From: Epiperipatus broadwayi
Lineage: Eukaryota > Onychophora > Udeonychophora > Euonychophora > Peripatidae
Assembly (NCBI GenBank): GCA_028023455.1
Contig: JAQFVV010006713.1
Coordinates: forward strand, 126,001 to 190,000
DNA: 64,000 bases
Direction: 5' to 3'
Made by a program: the position numbers and the translations under genes
In this document: positions 60,835-64,000 of the stretch, in pieces
How the letters are laid out: each line of letters begins with the position of its first letter
How positions within the stretch are numbered: the first letter of the stretch is position 1
Notes under the pieces: generated by a model
Database searches by the model: none
Seen by the model: only the letters and a program-made list of their open reading frames with translations
Told to the model about the DNA's origin: nothing

Positions 60835-62345
60835 TAAGGACCCAAGAAGCAGTATCACACTTCTATTAAATCCAGCAATGATACTCTCTTATATTAAGAC
60901 TATAATATTTTGACAAGGTGAAAGAAGTACTTCAATAATCTTTTCAATAATGATATAAGAATTGAGATGCTGATTTTGAATGATATATTCATTTTATCTA
61001 ATCATTTTGATTTGAATAAAGATATCCAACTTAGTGAAGTCAAAATAGCTATTGGTAATCTTAAAAATAAAAAAGTTGCAGAATCTGATGAAATATAGTA
61101 GTTATATACTACGTTCAAAAATATTGGAATTTTTAGGAATATATGGACCCATGAAGTAATGCTCCCTGACTTTAAGGATGCATGTATTGTTCCAATTTTT
61201 AAAAAATAAAGAGAATAAATAAGTTTGCAGTAATTATCACGGAATATCTTATTACCCACTAACAGCCATGGCAAACTTTCAAGAACTTTGAGAAAAGGAT
61301 GCTTCCAGTCATAAATGAATGGTTACTGGAGACTTAATGTAATTTTAGAGAATTAAGAAACACTACAGACATAATTTTTGTTGTTATTCAAAAGCAAGAA
61401 AAATGTCAAAAATAAGAGGAGTGATTTATATATAGCTTTTATGATTTGGTCAAGGCATTTGACTCAGTTAAGCACCTATCAAAATTTATTGCATTATGCA
61501 GCATCTATATGATTAAATGTTACCACAGAGGGAAGATCTGAGACATTTGAAAATTTGTGTTAAACATTGTTTTCAATTTTATGACAGTGATCATTGGAAC
61601 TGTTTATAAATGGCTTAATGAACTAGGAATTAAGATGCAATACAAATTTGATGGTAGAATTTTTAATTTGAATTGATTAAAAGTGAACACAAACCTTGTC
61701 TTTTTGGATCCTGGATTTACAGTGTCATGATGATTATGCTATTTTTGCCAGTTCAAAAGATGATTGTTTCGAATACATCATATAAAAATTTTGTTTTAAT
61801 AGTTATTGTTCAAAACTCAAGTACTTTATCAGTCAGTGGTAGAAGAAAAATTCTCAGTAACTTTTAGCTTGGCTGATTATAACTTGAGAAATTTAAATAC
61901 CATGGCAGTTTTATAAATAGAAGTACTTAGATGCTGAGATATAACACAGACAATGTGCAGCTGTTGCTTTTAACAAATCAAAAAATAGAGTATTTCAATC
62001 ATAAAGAAATAATTACTGCAACTAAGTTAACTGCATATAGAGCTGTTATTTCCCCTAATTTATTGCAAGAAAATGAGATTTGGGCAACCTATCAATGCAA
62101 GGCATTAGAAAAGTTTCATTTAAGGATATGTTCCGTAAGATTTTAAAAATACAATGGCAAGATCATTGCTAGATGTGATAGAATAAAATCCATTATTATA
62201 AAATTACACTTTCATTGGATTGGCAATAAAGAATGCAAGCCTTCCTAAAAGATGTTTTATGAGTAGATACTATTTATATTATAATGATTATCTCAAAGAT
62301 ATTTTAAAAAGGTGCAATGTTGGTTATTTCCAATGAAAAAACATA
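60835..62345 (+). mobile_element. Decayed LINE (reverse transcriptase region)
   Basis: Plus-strand pieces follow the order of a common animal LINE type. EVKIAIGNLKNKKVAESDEI (61036 on) is followed by DFKDACIVPIFKK, then AFYDLVKAFDSVKHLSKFI (motif A, 61430-61490), ELGIKMQYKFDGRIFNLN (61620-61670), KLTAYRAVISPNLLQENEIW with CKALEKFHLRICS (62020-62140), and HWIGN...SLPKRCFMSRYY (62210-62270). These mirror the FRTDG.LFNLRRL, AVILPSLLY..ETW..Y..H...LE.FH.R.LR and HWIGHV.RM...RLPK..LYGEL blocks. Many stops and frameshifts; motif C (ADD) is degraded. Dead copy, clade uncertain (RTE-like wording). Confidence 0.75.
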
Positions 62346-62796
62346 CAGAGAATAAAATATATTGGAGAGCTACAATTAATTATGATGTTAAAGTTAGTTT
62401 TTTTTTAAGAAGGTAAGACAGTTTTGCAAAAATGAACCAGCATGTTCTATATGTGAATATATTTGTGGATGACAGATTAGTTTATCACAAATCTCATTTC
62501 TAAAACTCTTTTTTTGGTTTTTCTTTCTTTTATTTTGGAATTGAAATGGCATATTTGTTTATAAAAAGCTGCATATGTCGTGTTATTTAATTGCATAAAG
62601 AATAAAGATATGGATTAAATAAGCACAACAATTAAAAGTATATAAGAAGGGAGAGGTGACAATAACAAGAAGTTACAAAAATAAATTAAAAAATACAAGA
62701 GTTAAAACAAAAAAAATAAAAATAAATGTTTGCCCCCCCCCCCCATTAACCTAGCAATAGCAATTTTAACTTCAAATTTAAAAGTACATTAATATA

Positions 62797-63087
62797 TGCT
62801 GGAATATTTCAATAGCGGTACTATATGTATTTAGAAACAGTCTGAATCAAGCAACATAGATAAAAGAAAACCTCTTACATACGGAATTACAAACTGCTAA
62901 GTATATTGATTTCAAGACTATTCTAAACACAAGTATATCTAAGCTTATTTAAATTCTTGCTTGTATTTAAAAGTCTAAAAATCAATATACTTATCAACTT
63001 ATAGGTAAGAGATTTCTTTTTATCTGTGTTGCTTGATTCTGACTTTATGTTTCTAAATGCAGGTGGCACTATTGAAATATTCTAGCA
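62797..63087. mobile_element. Foldback element with about 140-bp arms
   Basis: The left arm TGCTGGAATATTTCAATAG, ATTTAGAAACA, GAATCAAGCAACA.AGATAAA and AAGTATATTGATTT is mirrored by the right arm. Arms cover nearly the whole unit with a short AT-rich centre near 62945-62960. No coding. The right arm has accumulated separate substitutions, so it is not recent. Confidence 0.75.
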
Positions 63088-64000
63088 ACTGATTTGTATT
63101 CATTTACTTTATTTGAATATTCAAACATAGATTTATATATAGTGTTGTATGGACAACTAAATAAATATACAATAAACTTAAGTTTAAAATATATATTTTT
63201 TAAATTTTAGTTTTATATTTGTGGTAAATATTAAAATATTGTTATGGAATGTAATCCACTCAAAAATTTGATATACATTTCTTCTGGATAAACTTTCATT
63301 AAATTTTCATTTGCACTAAACTTTTTAATTGAATTTTATAACTTTAAATAAAATATTTGCTTTCAGTTAATCACTGATTCTTTCTTATTTACGTTCTAAT
63401 GGCAACCTCAGGTGTGATATTACATTTTCAAATGGTGGTTGATGTTTATATTCCATTTGTTTTTGATATTTTCAATTGTAAGCTACAAATAAATATAGCA
63501 TTTTAGAAAGTACTGTCATACTGTAACTACAAAAAAGCACCATAATAGCTTTATAGATATACTTAAAAATGTTAATATAAAAATGGATCAAATATTTTAA
63601 AATTATTCATACATTTTTATTTTATTTTTTAATTTGCACATTATGAAAATATTTTATTTTGTGAGTTTGCACATTGAGATGTTTCTTTTCAGGAAGCAAA
63701 ATGTTTTATCAACTTTAACAATTATTTAATGATAAGAAATCATGTTCAAATTAGACATAATGAATAAAGATATCTGTATTTTATTGTTTAAATAAAGTAC
63801 TTTTTTTACCTTTAAAATTCGTCCTCCCTGCCAACTATTTGTTTTTAACAATAATCTATACAGTAAAAAAATTACTTTTCCTCTTTCATTTTTTATTAAT
63901 GCATTCAAAATCATCTGCAACTTAATATAGTAATTATATATATATATGTTAGATATTAATTCAAATAATTATTTGTTTAAAAATATTTCATTTGTTATTT
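63088..64000. other. A+T-rich DNA, nothing recognised
   Basis: No gene or repeat terminus recognised; a short TA microsatellite near 63936-63947. Confidence 0.45.

Overview
This is eukaryotic (animal) genomic DNA. It is very A+T-rich, has long non-coding stretches, spliced exons with GT/AG borders, and a dense load of decayed transposons. The only host gene I can support is an estrogen-related receptor (ERR, NR3B family) on the minus strand. Two coding exons are visible: one carries the A/B region plus the first zinc finger (25911-26315), and one carries the second zinc finger (9029-9145). A 16.8 kb intron separates them. The DNA-binding domain sequence is protostome-like (arthropod or mollusc rather than vertebrate), but the species cannot be fixed from this window. 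I found no exons for the hinge or ligand-binding domain, so they probably lie to the left of base 1. Upstream (5') exons, if any, lie to the right of 26315; one weak candidate is near 53.5 kb.

Layout. 1-1.2 kb holds a small terminal-inverted-repeat element and a foldback/tandem repeat cluster. 1.2-9 kb is mostly featureless A+T-rich DNA with a hAT fragment, a tRNA-derived SINE-like unit and a 172-bp foldback. 9.0-26.3 kb is the ERR zinc-finger region; its intron holds a hammerhead-ribozyme-bearing repeat, a complete but dead hAT element, a SINE, and a second hAT element split by a 5-kb-class LINE. 27.4-30.2 kb is a third hAT relic. 30.9-33.3 kb has two Penelope-like (GIY-YIG) remnants, one bounded by inverted repeats, beside a Merlin transposase remnant. 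35-37.6 kb has a foldback element, a mariner remnant and a second foldback. 42.9-45.2 kb is a fourth hAT element with a recognisable 8-bp target duplication. 46-47 kb is a near-identical 401-bp tandem array. 57.4-58.0 kb has two inverted copies of the hammerhead-bearing repeat beside a long AAT/AAG-type tract. 60.8-62.3 kb is a decayed second LINE, and 62.8-63.1 kb is another foldback.

How it fits together. The ERR exons encode a nuclear receptor DNA-binding domain with an ERR-type P-box; everything else is repeat biology. Two observations deserve most attention. First, a dispersed repeat family shows a hammerhead self-cleaving ribozyme core; one copy keeps every conserved core nucleotide, and comparing copies reconstructs a perfect 5-bp stem II. 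Second, the ERR A/B region contains a four-fold octapeptide tandem repeat. At least eight long foldback structures occur in 64 kb, some carrying Penelope-like or hammerhead-like signatures. I see no CRISPR array, operon, rRNA or intact tRNA gene, and no new multi-gene system.
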